Assembly (NCBI GenBank): GCA_964351595.1
Contig: CAYGOT010000013.1
Coordinates: 1-64,000 of the forward strand
DNA from: UBA6059 sp964351595
Lineage (GTDB): Bacteria > Bacteroidota > Bacteroidia > Cytophagales > Cyclobacteriaceae
Direction: 5' to 3'
Length of the DNA stretch: 64,000 nucleotides
Shown here: positions 52,301-60,003 of the stretch, in pieces
How the letters are laid out: each line of letters starts with the position of its first letter
How positions within the stretch are numbered: position 1 is the first letter of the stretch
Position numbers and translations under genes: made by a program
Notes under the pieces: generated by a model
What the model was told of the DNA's origin: nothing
The model's database searches: none
What the model saw: the letters and a program-made list of their open reading frames with translations, nothing else

Positions 52301-52367
52301 CATTGCGACTCCTATCGTAATTGACTTGGATACTCAGGTAGCCAAAAGAACAAAAGCTGTGGCTTAA
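49347..52367 (+). CDS. secDF: Protein translocase SecDF, fused
   Basis: Inner-membrane proton-driven factor that pulls Sec substrates through the translocon on the periplasmic side. 1,006 residues combining SecD and SecF. SecD half: first TM, the NLGLDLQGGMHVTLEV motif near 74-89, periplasmic P1 domain, then TM block with VLTIGMSIDANVLIFERIKEE near 575-595. SecF half from about 690: VFGVDFTGGRSYVVSF, a small periplasmic domain, and ILSIIGYSINDTVVVFDRVRE near 906-926. An Asp/Glu/Ser/Ala-rich, low-complexity insert (about residues 269-329) splits the P1 region. SecD-SecF fusion is normal in Bacteroidota. Confidence 0.96.
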   Translation: MRNKGGVVFLTIVISLLCIYYLSFTFVSQGIQKDATEYSRDSNGNLEYAKRQQYLDSIWRTPVYNLFGVDYTYQDIKETELNLGLDLQGGMHVTLEVSPIDIIKGLSGNNQDADFLKSLEDAQNAIRGTQLNFVDEFYAAFQRNAGNKSLASIFATASNRGRISFDSSDDVVLDVINTEVESAIDRSFNILRTRIDRFGTSQPNIQRLQGTGRIQVELPGVDNPERVRKLLQGVAKLEFWEVNEINETGQTLQAMNDVYVAQQQAAGGDLDLDVSSTDDATTADLSDLLSEDEPAETDAEADTSDLAGDLADGESDLDEDLNSTVSPLFTKMQQAYGMVYDTRDTAQINRILQNPEVQAVIPPTIKFLWAVKPLELENDLSNNELLELYAIRMSRGGRAPLTGEVITDARQDLDQSTRPSISMQMNAEGAKKWKRMTSENIGKRIAIVLDNYVYSAPMVQGEIPNGNSQITGNFTLDEAKDLANILKAGTLPAPTTIVEDVVIGPTLGKVAQNQGITSILAGLSIVIVFMAIYYSGGGLIAVVALFFNVFFILGILAQLAAALTLPGIAGIVLTIGMSIDANVLIFERIKEEIRNGAGLRQAISAGYDKAYSSIIDANVTTLLTGIILYALGQGPVKGFAVTLIIGIICSFFSAVFITRVIVEAFVKKGDQSKLSFSLPFTANLFTNINKNFIGKRKMAYIFSGTFITVGIVAMIVNGLVFGVDFTGGRSYVVSFNDPVVPSEMRAALSTAFDGKGVEVKTFGANNTVKITTSFMINDESDEADADVRAALISGLEDYSGLTYTPDDTNVNESNFAIASSSKVGATIADDIKNSSYQSGVLALIAIFLYILVRFRKWQFSLGAVVALFHDTLFVLSAFAIVGLFGITYEIDQVFIASILSIIGYSINDTVVVFDRVRENMALKAGSDKLTVFNEALNKTLNRTVITSVTTLIVVVVLFAFGGPSLQGFSFAFIVGILIGTYSSIFIATPIVIDLDTQVAKRTKAVA

Positions 52368-52389
52368 GTCGAATAGACTTAAAGACAAA

Positions 52390-52429
52390 AGCCCCTCGAC
52401 TGCACAGCGGTCGAGGGGCTTCTTTTTTT
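52390..52429 (+). terminator. Intrinsic terminator of secDF
   Basis: Stem AGCCCCTCGAC / GTCGAGGGGCT (perfect, 11 bp), loop TGCACAGCG, then TC and seven T. It begins 22 bp after the secDF stop codon. Confidence 0.92.
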
Positions 52430-52525
52430 GATCTTACAAGAAATCATTTGGGAGAATAACAGATAGACAGATGCATTTGCAAATAAACTGTATTTTTGCA
52501 GGCATACGGTAGCACAAAAAACTCC

Positions 52526-53311
52526 ATGAGTACAGAACAACCCGGTCCTATCAATTTGTTGTACAACCTCCTGTTCACGGCGGCCATCTGTCTGGTATTG
52601 TATCTCATACCTCAGCCCGCTGATCATGAGAATATGATTGTATTTGAGCTATCGAGAAATCCTAAAAAGGTAGAAGCTCGAAAGACGGCCTATGCGGACA
52701 AGGATGAGGCATCTCACAAGGAGGAATCTTCAAAGTCTGAAATTAATGAAGCTGCTAATGATGAGCTACAGCCAGAGCCGGAGGAGATCGAGCGGGAGCA
52801 CGCTGAAGAATTAATTGAGGAGGGTAAATCCAGTCGCAAGATCGTATCTGATGGTTTTGGAACAAGCAGTTTTTCTGCAGTTGAAGCGAACAACGCGCTC
52901 ACTGATGTAGAATATTTCCGCGAGTTTAGCCGTATCTACAAGGAGCAAAAGCTAAAAGGCGTACAACCCGAATCACGTACCGATGTAGTGATTCGCTACT
53001 ATCAGAAGGAGAAAGATGGAGATAAAATATTCCGCCTGCGCGCACTTGGTTTTTACATCCATGAGCGCCCGACTAGCGAAAAATTTGATCAGTATGCCTC
53101 CAATGCTATCTACTATGGTGACAAGGTATCGCTGGAGGATATCAAGATGGTGGCCTATACATTGATGCGTCAGGGAGTAGATATCAAGACCATTGAGCCA
53201 TCACAGTTTTTTAGTGACTGGAAGGCGCACTCAATCGAGATCGGTGCTGATGACACCATGCAGGATGCGCCATCACTGACGCTAGGTGATATTAGAAGCC
53301 TACGCTTCTAA
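52526..53311 (+). CDS. Conserved-looking single-pass membrane protein of unknown function
   Basis: 261 residues from the ATG at 52526; the frame to 52496 lies inside the probable -7 box TATTTTTG (52491-52498). One TM helix near residues 9-29 (LLYNLLFTAAICLVLYLIP), a long highly charged linker (Lys/Glu/Ser, about 45-110, probably disordered), and a folded C-terminal domain of about 130 residues with FREFSRIYKEQKLKGV, VVIRYYQKEKDGDKI and YGDKVSLEDIKMVAYTLMR. The layout resembles envelope-spanning or division-associated anchored proteins, but no family is recognised. Confidence 0.65.
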   Translation: MSTEQPGPINLLYNLLFTAAICLVLYLIPQPADHENMIVFELSRNPKKVEARKTAYADKDEASHKEESSKSEINEAANDELQPEPEEIEREHAEELIEEGKSSRKIVSDGFGTSSFSAVEANNALTDVEYFREFSRIYKEQKLKGVQPESRTDVVIRYYQKEKDGDKIFRLRALGFYIHERPTSEKFDQYASNAIYYGDKVSLEDIKMVAYTLMRQGVDIKTIEPSQFFSDWKAHSIEIGADDTMQDAPSLTLGDIRSLRF

Positions 53312-53362
53312 GGAGGCTTTTCCAATCCCATTGACACTTAGAAGTAGGATTTCTCTGGCAGA

Positions 53363-53779
53363 CTAGCCGGCGGTAATGGAGTCATAGATTTGCACCTTGG
53401 TCCACAGGTGCTGCGTATCCGCAATAAACTTCTTATGTATTGGATGCTCCTGATAGATGTCGTGAGCGGCTTTATCATCAAAGGTGACGATCAAGGCAAA
53501 TGTATAGCTGTTGTCGACTACATCTCTAGGCGTGTTGGCAGGTACCCCAATGTGATAGGTGCGTATCACATCCACTGTATCTAAAAATGTCTTGAGATTC
53601 TCGGCGAAAATCGAATTGTCGTTTGTGCTGTCGGGATTCTTCATCCAGAAGTAGACCGTATGTACAAAATCGCCACCTAAGGTATTGACCTGTGATTTTG
53701 AAAAGGAAGAAAGTCCCAGCCATCCGGCCAGACCAAGCGCTGATTTCTTCACAAATGATCGACGTTGTGTCTCTTTCAT
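53363..53779 (-). CDS. Dabb-family (stress-responsive alpha/beta-barrel) protein with Tat-like signal
   Basis: 138 residues from the ATG at 53779 (the longer frame to 53833 adds 18 residues before the signal). N-terminus MKETQRRSFVKKSALGLAG resembles a twin-arginine signal. Mature part is a Dabb ferredoxin-like domain: FVHTVYFWMKNPDS, IRTYHIGVPANTPRDVVDNS, YTFALIVTFDDKAAHDIYQE, HPIHKKFI. Such domains form dimeric barrels; functions range from stress proteins to cyclases. Exported Dabb proteins with Tat-like leaders are seen in Bacteroidota and Planctomycetes; role unknown. Single gene. Confidence 0.85.
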   Translation of the reverse strand: MKETQRRSFVKKSALGLAGWLGLSSFSKSQVNTLGGDFVHTVYFWMKNPDSTNDNSIFAENLKTFLDTVDVIRTYHIGVPANTPRDVVDNSYTFALIVTFDDKAAHDIYQEHPIHKKFIADTQHLWTKVQIYDSITAG

Positions 53780-53848
53780 AGGCTTCAGTTTATGACGGAA
53801 GATAAGAAATTTGCGGGGTTTTAAGAGAGGCACTTGTGAAGGGCTGTT

Positions 53849-55066
53849 CTATGAGTTGCCTACAGCATCGAGCGATTTTTTCGCTAGAATGATACTTATC
53901 ACAATCAGCACAGCACTCATCAGAAAAGGAGCCCCTGGGAAATGTACTCCTGCGGTTCCATCTGTAAACCAGGCAAAGAGATTGGTCATCAAAGGAGGCC
54001 CGACAATACTCGTGACACTGATCACACTGGTCAAGGCACCCTGCAATTCTCCCTGGGCATTAGAAGGAACCTGTCCTGTCATAATTCCCTGGAGTGATGG
54101 ACCTGCAAAGCCTCCCAAAGCGTAAGGCACCATAAACGCAAACATCATCCACCCCTGGTTGGCAAAGGCAAACAGTATAAAGCCGAGAACGTAGAAGGAG
54201 AGCCCAAGGTAGACACCTCGCCTTTGACCGATCTTCGGTATGACGACCCTGATTAGACCCCCTTGTACGATAGCTACCATCAGTCCAACAAATCCTAGTG
54301 AGTATCCGACCATGGCTTCATCCCATTCAAATTTGGCGATGGTGTAATAAGTCCAGGTGCTTTGGGTGGAGTGCGCCGCGATATAGATTAACATCAGCGT
54401 TGCGACGAGCCCGAGAATGACCGGGTACAGTCGCAGTTGCTTTAAAGTTCCTACAGGATTAGCCCGCTTCCAGCTAAAGGGTCTTCTATTCTCCTTGGGC
54501 AATGATTCCGGTAGGATAAAATAGCCATAGAGCCAATTGACCAGCGTAAGCCCGGCAGCAGCAAAGAAGGGTATCCGAGATCCGAATTGACCCAATACAC
54601 CGCCGATGACCGGGCCTATGATAAAGCCAATACCAAAGGCCGCACCCAGCAAGCCAAAGTTTTGAGCACGTTTCTCCGGCGTGCTGACATCAGCGATGTA
54701 GGCAGAGGCCGTCGTGAAGCTCGCTCCTGTGATACCTGCAATCATTCGTGCTGCGAAAAGCCAGGTGATCGTAGGAGCAAATGCCACCACCAAATAATCT
54801 ATACCAAACCCGAATAGGGAAAGAAGAATCACTGGCCTACGGCCATACTGATCACTGAGTCCCCCAAGAATTGGCGCAAAGAAGAACTGGATCATGGCAT
54901 AGGAAAACATGAGCCATCCGCCATACTGGGCAGCAGCAGCGATACCCTCTCCGGTCAACTCTGATATGAGTGCGGGGATTACTGGTATGATAATACCGAA
55001 TCCGATGACGTCAATCAGTAGCGTAATAAAGATAAATATGAGCGCGCCGCTTTTGGGCTTATTCAT
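53849..55066 (-). CDS. MFS transporter, tetracycline-efflux (TCR/TetA) family
   Basis: 405-residue 12-TM drug:H+ antiporter-like protein. Motif A GGLSDQYGRRPVILLSLFGF near 71-90, motif C-like FGIGFIIGPVIGGVLGQFG near 145-163. The Asp and Arg residues of the TetA loop are present. Chromosomal Bacteroidota members of this group are generic exporters; tetracycline resistance is not implied. No tetR-like neighbour. Single gene, divergent from doxX-like gene across 190 bp in which no firm promoter box was found. Confidence 0.9.
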   Translation of the reverse strand: MNKPKSGALIFIFITLLIDVIGFGIIIPVIPALISELTGEGIAAAAQYGGWLMFSYAMIQFFFAPILGGLSDQYGRRPVILLSLFGFGIDYLVVAFAPTITWLFAARMIAGITGASFTTASAYIADVSTPEKRAQNFGLLGAAFGIGFIIGPVIGGVLGQFGSRIPFFAAAGLTLVNWLYGYFILPESLPKENRRPFSWKRANPVGTLKQLRLYPVILGLVATLMLIYIAAHSTQSTWTYYTIAKFEWDEAMVGYSLGFVGLMVAIVQGGLIRVVIPKIGQRRGVYLGLSFYVLGFILFAFANQGWMMFAFMVPYALGGFAGPSLQGIMTGQVPSNAQGELQGALTSVISVTSIVGPPLMTNLFAWFTDGTAGVHFPGAPFLMSAVLIVISIILAKKSLDAVGNS

Positions 55067-55255
55067 GCTTCAGATTTTGCCGCAAGATAGGTTGTTTGAT
55101 TAAGCAAATAACCCAAGTACCAAATCTCTATTGCTGAATCAGAACAAGACCAAAATCCTGATTAGAATTAGCCAAGATATTACTGTTCGCTGATGGTGAT
55201 CAGTTGTTGACTCTACAATGTGTAGTACTATCGTACTGGCATTAAAGCACAACAG

Positions 55256-55762
55256 ATGGACACAATTCAATACTCCAAAGGCCAATCATGGAGTCTAATC
55301 CTTTTAAGGATTCTGATTGGCTGGCATTTCCTCTACGAGGGCATTATCAAACTTTACAATCCTTCATGGACCGCCAAAGGCTACCTCTACAGTTCCCAGG
55401 GCCCGTTCAAAGATGTTTTTACCTGGCTGGCAGGTGACACGACCATTGTGGCGGTGGATATGCTTAATATCCTCGTCCTCACCTCGGTTGGACTTCTATT
55501 GATATTAGGTCTTTATACGCGGCTTTCAGCGTTGGCCGGGATCGGGCTGCTACTGCTCTACTATTTATCCCATCCGGCATTCCCCGGTTTGCCTCAAGGT
55601 CCTGCGGAAGGCAGCTATTGGATTATCAACAAAAACCTAATAGAGATGATGGCGCTCTTCGTGCTTTATCATTTTCCCACGAGTCATATTTTCGGACTCA
55701 ATATGTTATTTAAGAAGAGGGCTGAAGCCTCTGATACTACCTCTCAATCCCTACAATCATGA
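55256..55762 (+). CDS. DoxX-family membrane protein
   Basis: 168 residues, four hydrophobic helices. DoxX marks: LILLRILIGWHFLYEGIIKL near 13-32, and the later TRLSALAGIGLLLLYYLSHP near 87-106 and NKNLIEMMALFVLYHFP near 124-140. DoxX proteins are linked to thiol and oxidative stress handling or act with partner oxidoreductases. It overlaps the following Gfo/Idh/MocA gene by 4 bp (ATGA), so the two proteins probably act together. Confidence 0.85.
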   Translation: MDTIQYSKGQSWSLILLRILIGWHFLYEGIIKLYNPSWTAKGYLYSSQGPFKDVFTWLAGDTTIVAVDMLNILVLTSVGLLLILGLYTRLSALAGIGLLLLYYLSHPAFPGLPQGPAEGSYWIINKNLIEMMALFVLYHFPTSHIFGLNMLFKKRAEASDTTSQSLQS

Positions 55763-57375
55763 GCGAAGAAAAAAATCAAAATAGCGGTTGGTCCAGGAGA
55801 GACATGCTCAAAGGCCTGGGAGGCATTCCCATTGTGGGGTCAGTCTGGTGGGCTGGCGCCAGCTATGCAGGAGAGCTCAAACGTGAAAAACAGTCAATAC
55901 TTGAGACGCTCAATATCAATGCCTCTCCACCACCACCGACCGGCGATATGTCCGGTGATCCGGTACGGATCGGCATCATAGGCTTTGGAGGTAGGGGCAA
56001 GGATCTTTGTCGCGCCACTGGCTTTGCTACGGATACCTGGATTGCCGATATGGAACAGCGCCTGGCTGAAAATCCTAGTGATACGCGACTCAAGGACTTC
56101 ATGGCTCAGGAAAACCTTAATGTCAAGATGACTGCTGTTTGCGATGTTTTTGATGTGAATGCCCAGGAGGCATTATCAAGCTTCAACCGAGAAGACAACA
56201 CAATCAAACGCTACCGTACTTACGATGAGTTACTCAATAGTGGTGATGTGGACGCAGTGATCATCGCCACACCAGACCACTGGCATGCGCCAATATCCAT
56301 TGCTGCTGCTGAGGCGGGCGTGCATGTGTATGTAGAGAAACCTATGACTCACAATATCGCTGAGACTTATGCTTTGCGAGAGGCGATTGAGCGCTCAGGC
56401 ATAGTATTTACGGTAGGGCATCAGCACCGTCAGACCCAGAGCTTTTTGACGGCTCAGGATGTCATCAAAAAGAACATCCTCGGCCATGTGTCACTCATCC
56501 AGGTCAATACCAATCGCAATGATGATAATGGGGCCTGGCAATACAACATTCATGAAAAGGCCAGCCCTCAGACCATCGATTGGAATCAGTTCATTGGGAA
56601 TGCTGACATGGTGCCTTTCAACAAGGAGCATTTTTTCCGCTGGCGCAAGTGGTGGGCGTATGGTTCTGGGCTATCGGGAGACCTCATGACGCACGATTAT
56701 GACAGGATCAACTGCGTTCTCCAGATGGGAATACCGAAGAGCGTAGTGGCCTCTGGTGGTATTTACACCCACCGTGATGGTCGCAATGTGCCTGATGTAA
56801 TGCAGGTAAACATGGATTTTCCGGATTTCTCTACCGGCTCCAGTCAGGAGCAGGGAAAGGAAAAAGGCATGACGCTGGTCTATAGTGCCACCCTGGGCAA
56901 TCAGTTTGATCGCACCTCACTGCTCATGGGGCATGACGCCAGCATGGAGCTCGGCAACAGGTTGACCATCTATGCGGATGCACGATCTACGAGATACGCT
57001 GAGATGCTGGAGGCAAAGAAGATGGATCCTAACGTGCCCATCTATCAATATGATCCGGCAGCCGATGGCGTAGATGCGGTCACTTCTGCTACCGCAAAAT
57101 ATTTTGCCAACAAGGGCTTGCTCTGGACTTACCGTGATGGCAAACGCGTCGACTCTACCTTCTTACACATCCGAGAATGGCTGAGTTGTATCCGCAATGG
57201 CGGTACACCTAGCTGTGGCATCAAGGAAGGCTTTGAAGAAGCGATCACCGCCCATATGGGAGGCTTGTCTTACAAACTCGGCAGAAGGATAGACTGGGAT
57301 GGAGAACAGATCGTACCTATTGAGGGGTATGATCTTGATGAGGTTTTGCTGTCCAACACGGAAAAGATTGTCTGA
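55759..57375 (+). CDS. Gfo/Idh/MocA oxidoreductase with Tat signal
   Basis: 538-residue NAD(P)-dependent oxidoreductase exported in folded form: twin-arginine leader WSRRDMLKGLGGIPIVGSVW at residues 11-30. Rossmann motif IGIIGFGGRGKDLCR near 72-86, DAVIIATPDHWHAPISIAAA near 169-188 and EKPMTHN near 198-204, the lysine of which is the usual catalytic residue. The C-terminal half is the alpha/beta sheet domain. These periplasmic enzymes act on sugars or sugar-like substrates with a bound cofactor; the substrate here is unknown. Coupled to DoxX. Confidence 0.9.
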   Translation: MSEEKNQNSGWSRRDMLKGLGGIPIVGSVWWAGASYAGELKREKQSILETLNINASPPPPTGDMSGDPVRIGIIGFGGRGKDLCRATGFATDTWIADMEQRLAENPSDTRLKDFMAQENLNVKMTAVCDVFDVNAQEALSSFNREDNTIKRYRTYDELLNSGDVDAVIIATPDHWHAPISIAAAEAGVHVYVEKPMTHNIAETYALREAIERSGIVFTVGHQHRQTQSFLTAQDVIKKNILGHVSLIQVNTNRNDDNGAWQYNIHEKASPQTIDWNQFIGNADMVPFNKEHFFRWRKWWAYGSGLSGDLMTHDYDRINCVLQMGIPKSVVASGGIYTHRDGRNVPDVMQVNMDFPDFSTGSSQEQGKEKGMTLVYSATLGNQFDRTSLLMGHDASMELGNRLTIYADARSTRYAEMLEAKKMDPNVPIYQYDPAADGVDAVTSATAKYFANKGLLWTYRDGKRVDSTFLHIREWLSCIRNGGTPSCGIKEGFEEAITAHMGGLSYKLGRRIDWDGEQIVPIEGYDLDEVLLSNTEKIV

Positions 57376-57478
57376 CGAGTCAAAGCGGCTTATTTGGTCT
57401 TAACAGGCCAATATCAGTTGAAAATGAAAAGCATATTGGCATGAATATCTGATTGATAATTAGTTATATATTCGCGGC

Positions 57479-58072
57479 ATGAATGCAAATCTGGGGGAAT
57501 GGCTTGGTATGGATGCCGATATTTTTCAATTTGTGGTGCTCCCACTGCTTATATTTTTAGCACGGATATTAGATGTGTCAGTCAACACGCTACGCATCAT
57601 TTTCATGCTTCACGGCAACAAATTGTTGGCACCAATCCTCGGATTCTTTGAAGCTCTCATTTGGCTAATAGCGATAGGACAGATCTTTCAGAATATGGGT
57701 AGCGTTTTCACTTACCTGGCCTACGCTGGTGGCTTTGGTATGGGCGTATTGGTCGGTATGCTTATTGAGGAAAAACTGGCTATTGGAAAGGTCGTCATCA
57801 GGGTAATCACCCAGAAGCCCGATGATAACTTGATCAGCTACCTATCGGAAAAAGGGTTGAGGTACTCCAACTTAAAAGCCGACTCCAACACCGGTAAGGT
57901 TAACATACTTTTTACGGTCGTGAATAGAGATCATCTTAAGGCTACCCTGGATACGATCAGGAGATTCAACCCTCAGGCTTACTATACGGTAGAGGGGGTC
58001 AAAAAAGTGAGCGATGAGGATGTGGTCAGCCCTTCCATTTATGCCAAATCAACGAATGTCAATGGAATGTGA
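57479..58072 (+). CDS. UPF0316/DUF2179-type membrane protein
   Basis: 197 residues. Three TM helices in residues 15-100 (VVLPLLIFLARILDVSVNT, ILGFFEALIWLIAIGQI, YAGGFGMGVLVGMLIEE) with the family signature RILDVSVNTLRIIFMLHG, then a soluble DUF2179-like domain (about 105-180, GKVVIRVITQKPDD..RRFNPQAYYTVEG). Function unknown. Single gene; a weak -7-like TATATTCG ends 6 bases before the ATG. Confidence 0.85.
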   Translation: MNANLGEWLGMDADIFQFVVLPLLIFLARILDVSVNTLRIIFMLHGNKLLAPILGFFEALIWLIAIGQIFQNMGSVFTYLAYAGGFGMGVLVGMLIEEKLAIGKVVIRVITQKPDDNLISYLSEKGLRYSNLKADSNTGKVNILFTVVNRDHLKATLDTIRRFNPQAYYTVEGVKKVSDEDVVSPSIYAKSTNVNGM

Positions 58073-58086
58073 GGTTAGCGTTTGTC

Positions 58087-59409
58087 CTACTCACCTTTCA
58101 GATATTCCGGTAGGAAGGTAACGATCTCAGGATAGACGACCACCAGCGCAAGAAACACCAATTGAATAACAACAAAGGGCATGATCCCTCTATAGAGGTG
58201 AATGGTCTTAACCTCCGGCGGAGCTACACCCTTGAGGTAGAAAAGCGAGAACCCGAAGGGTGGAGTAAGGAAAGAGGTCTGAAGGTTGATAGCCAGCAGG
58301 ATGCCGATCCATAGCAAGTCAATACCCAGGGCACTAAAGATGGGCGCCACCACAGGCACGATGATAAAGATGATCTCAATAAAGTCGATAAAGAATCCGG
58401 CGATAAAAACGGCGATCAGCACGACCAGCAAAAAGACCTGAGGTGACAGATTGGACTGAGTGATGAGGTCGATCAGCATGCGATCACCTTCCAGCGCACG
58501 GAAGACCAGAGAAAAGCTGGTCGCACCAGCGAGAATAATGAAGACCATGCAAGTCAGAAAAGTGGTCTCACGTGTGGTTGATTTTAACACATCGAGGCTC
58601 ATCTTACCTTGTAAGATGGTGAGCAGGGTTGCTCCGAGGGCACCTACCCCGGCAGCCTCTGTAGGGGAAGCGATCCCGGCGAAAATGGACCCTAGCACGG
58701 CCAGTATGAGCAAGAAGGGTAGGACAAAGGCCTTAATCACCCTAGAAAGCATGCCTGACTCGCGGAAAGCATCTATTTCGGCCTGAGGCATGGGCGGTGC
58801 TTGCTTAGGCCGAAGGTTGGCCATAATGATAATGTATGCCAGATAGAGGGCCACTAGCAGGAGCCCTGGGATCAGTGCAGCAGTGAATAGGTCACCTACC
58901 GGAATATTCAACACACTGCCCAACAGCACCAAGACCACAGAAGGAGGGATGATTTGCCCCAGTGTACCAGAGCTGGCAATGGTGCCTGTGGCCAACTCGG
59001 CCGAGTAGCCGCGTTTGAGCATTGTCGGTAGACTGATCAGACCCATGGTCACGACAGTGGCACCCACAATACCCGTGGAAGCGGCGAGCATGGCTCCAAC
59101 GATAACAACTGATATTGCCAGTCCGCCTTTGAATCTGCCAAAGAGAAGTGCCATTGTTTCTAGCAGGCTTTCGGCAAGTCCGGATTTTTCCAACATGATC
59201 CCCATAAAGATGAAGAGGGGCACTGCTATCAGTACGAAGTTGTTCATCGTACCATAGATCCGCAGGGATACAAGGTAAAAGAAGTCTATGTCAAAAACGA
59301 GTATGCCGACGAGCACAGATAGCCCACCAAGTGTGAAGGCTACAGGATACCCGAACAAAATGATCACGAAGATCAACCCAAAAAGAATAAAGGGTAGATA
59401 CTCAAGCAT
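58087..59409 (-). CDS. dctM: TRAP transporter large permease (DctM type)
   Basis: 12-TM Na+/substrate permease of a tripartite ATP-independent periplasmic transporter. The ATG at 59409 (MLEYLPFILFGLIFVIILFG) is the natural start; the frame continues to 59562 through dctQ sequence and should not be used. 440 residues. Typical segments: GYPVAFTLGGLSVLVGI, VPLFIFMGIMLEKSGLAESL, GTIASSGTLGQIIPPSVVLVL, and the final TPPFGFSLFYLKGVAP. Overlaps dctQ by 8 bp. The substrate, likely a carboxylate, cannot be told without the binding protein, which is not nearby. Confidence 0.93.
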   Translation of the reverse strand: MLEYLPFILFGLIFVIILFGYPVAFTLGGLSVLVGILVFDIDFFYLVSLRIYGTMNNFVLIAVPLFIFMGIMLEKSGLAESLLETMALLFGRFKGGLAISVVIVGAMLAASTGIVGATVVTMGLISLPTMLKRGYSAELATGTIASSGTLGQIIPPSVVLVLLGSVLNIPVGDLFTAALIPGLLLVALYLAYIIIMANLRPKQAPPMPQAEIDAFRESGMLSRVIKAFVLPFLLILAVLGSIFAGIASPTEAAGVGALGATLLTILQGKMSLDVLKSTTRETTFLTCMVFIILAGATSFSLVFRALEGDRMLIDLITQSNLSPQVFLLVVLIAVFIAGFFIDFIEIIFIIVPVVAPIFSALGIDLLWIGILLAINLQTSFLTPPFGFSLFYLKGVAPPEVKTIHLYRGIMPFVVIQLVFLALVVVYPEIVTFLPEYLKGE

Positions 59410-59908
59410 GATCCTGAGCGGGGTTAAGAATGATCCTGATGGACTTGAGTATTTCCGCCAGACCTTGCAGCAAGAGTAGACTAAAGCCAATGGGGATTGT
59501 CGACTTGATGATGAACCTATAAGGCAGACCTCCCGGATCAGGGCTGGACTCCAGTATGGCATATGAGTCGGCTACAAAAGCCAGAGAGGTATAGACGATG
59601 ACGAAGCAGAAAGGCAACAGGAAAATACAAGTACCAATCAAGTTGACCCATGCTTTGGTACGCTGGTCAAAACGGCTGTAAAACACATCTACCCTGACGT
59701 GCTTATCATAGCGCAGCGTATAAGCCGCACCTAGCAGAAAAATAGCCGCAAAAAGATGCCACTCCAGTTCGTAGAAGCCTGCTTGGCTGAAGCTAAACAA
59801 ATACCGGAGTGCCACATCAGCACAGATGAGGATAACCAACAGGAAGGTTAGCCAGGCAACCGCCTTGCCAATCCAACTATTTATCGTTTCTATTAACCGG
59901 GTGATCAT
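59402..59908 (-). CDS. dctQ: TRAP transporter small permease (DctQ type)
   Basis: 168 residues from the ATG at 59908; four TM helices. DctQ marks: WLTFLLVILICADVALRYLF near 18-37, YELEWHLFAAIFLLGAAYTL near 45-64, HVRVDVFYSRF near 69-79, and the last helix IPIGFSLLLLQGLAEILKSI. It partners DctM. An ATG 12 codons earlier exists but lacks sense. First gene of the pair; a divergent exported protein gene lies about 95 bp away. Confidence 0.88.
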   Translation of the reverse strand: MITRLIETINSWIGKAVAWLTFLLVILICADVALRYLFSFSQAGFYELEWHLFAAIFLLGAAYTLRYDKHVRVDVFYSRFDQRTKAWVNLIGTCIFLLPFCFVIVYTSLAFVADSYAILESSPDPGGLPYRFIIKSTIPIGFSLLLLQGLAEILKSIRIILNPAQDHA

Positions 59909-60003
59909 AGGGTATATTAGACATCCCCCATATTGGGAGCTCATTTCCTTCTCAATTTGATCATAACTTATTAAAATCGAGGTACAATTGACCAGCTATC
60001 CTT

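Noticed and set aside
53849..55066. Acquired tetracycline resistance gene
   Set aside because: It belongs to the TetA-like MFS group but has no tetR, no mobile element and a normal chromosomal setting.
55224..55237. AGTAC-TATC-GTACT palindrome upstream of the DoxX gene, similar to the four-helix cassette ends
   Set aside because: Five-base arms and no partner copy; likely chance.
59410..59562. Extended N-terminus of DctM reading through dctQ
   Set aside because: The 51 extra residues are out-of-frame dctQ sequence without hydrophobic or family character; the ATG at 59409 gives the usual start.
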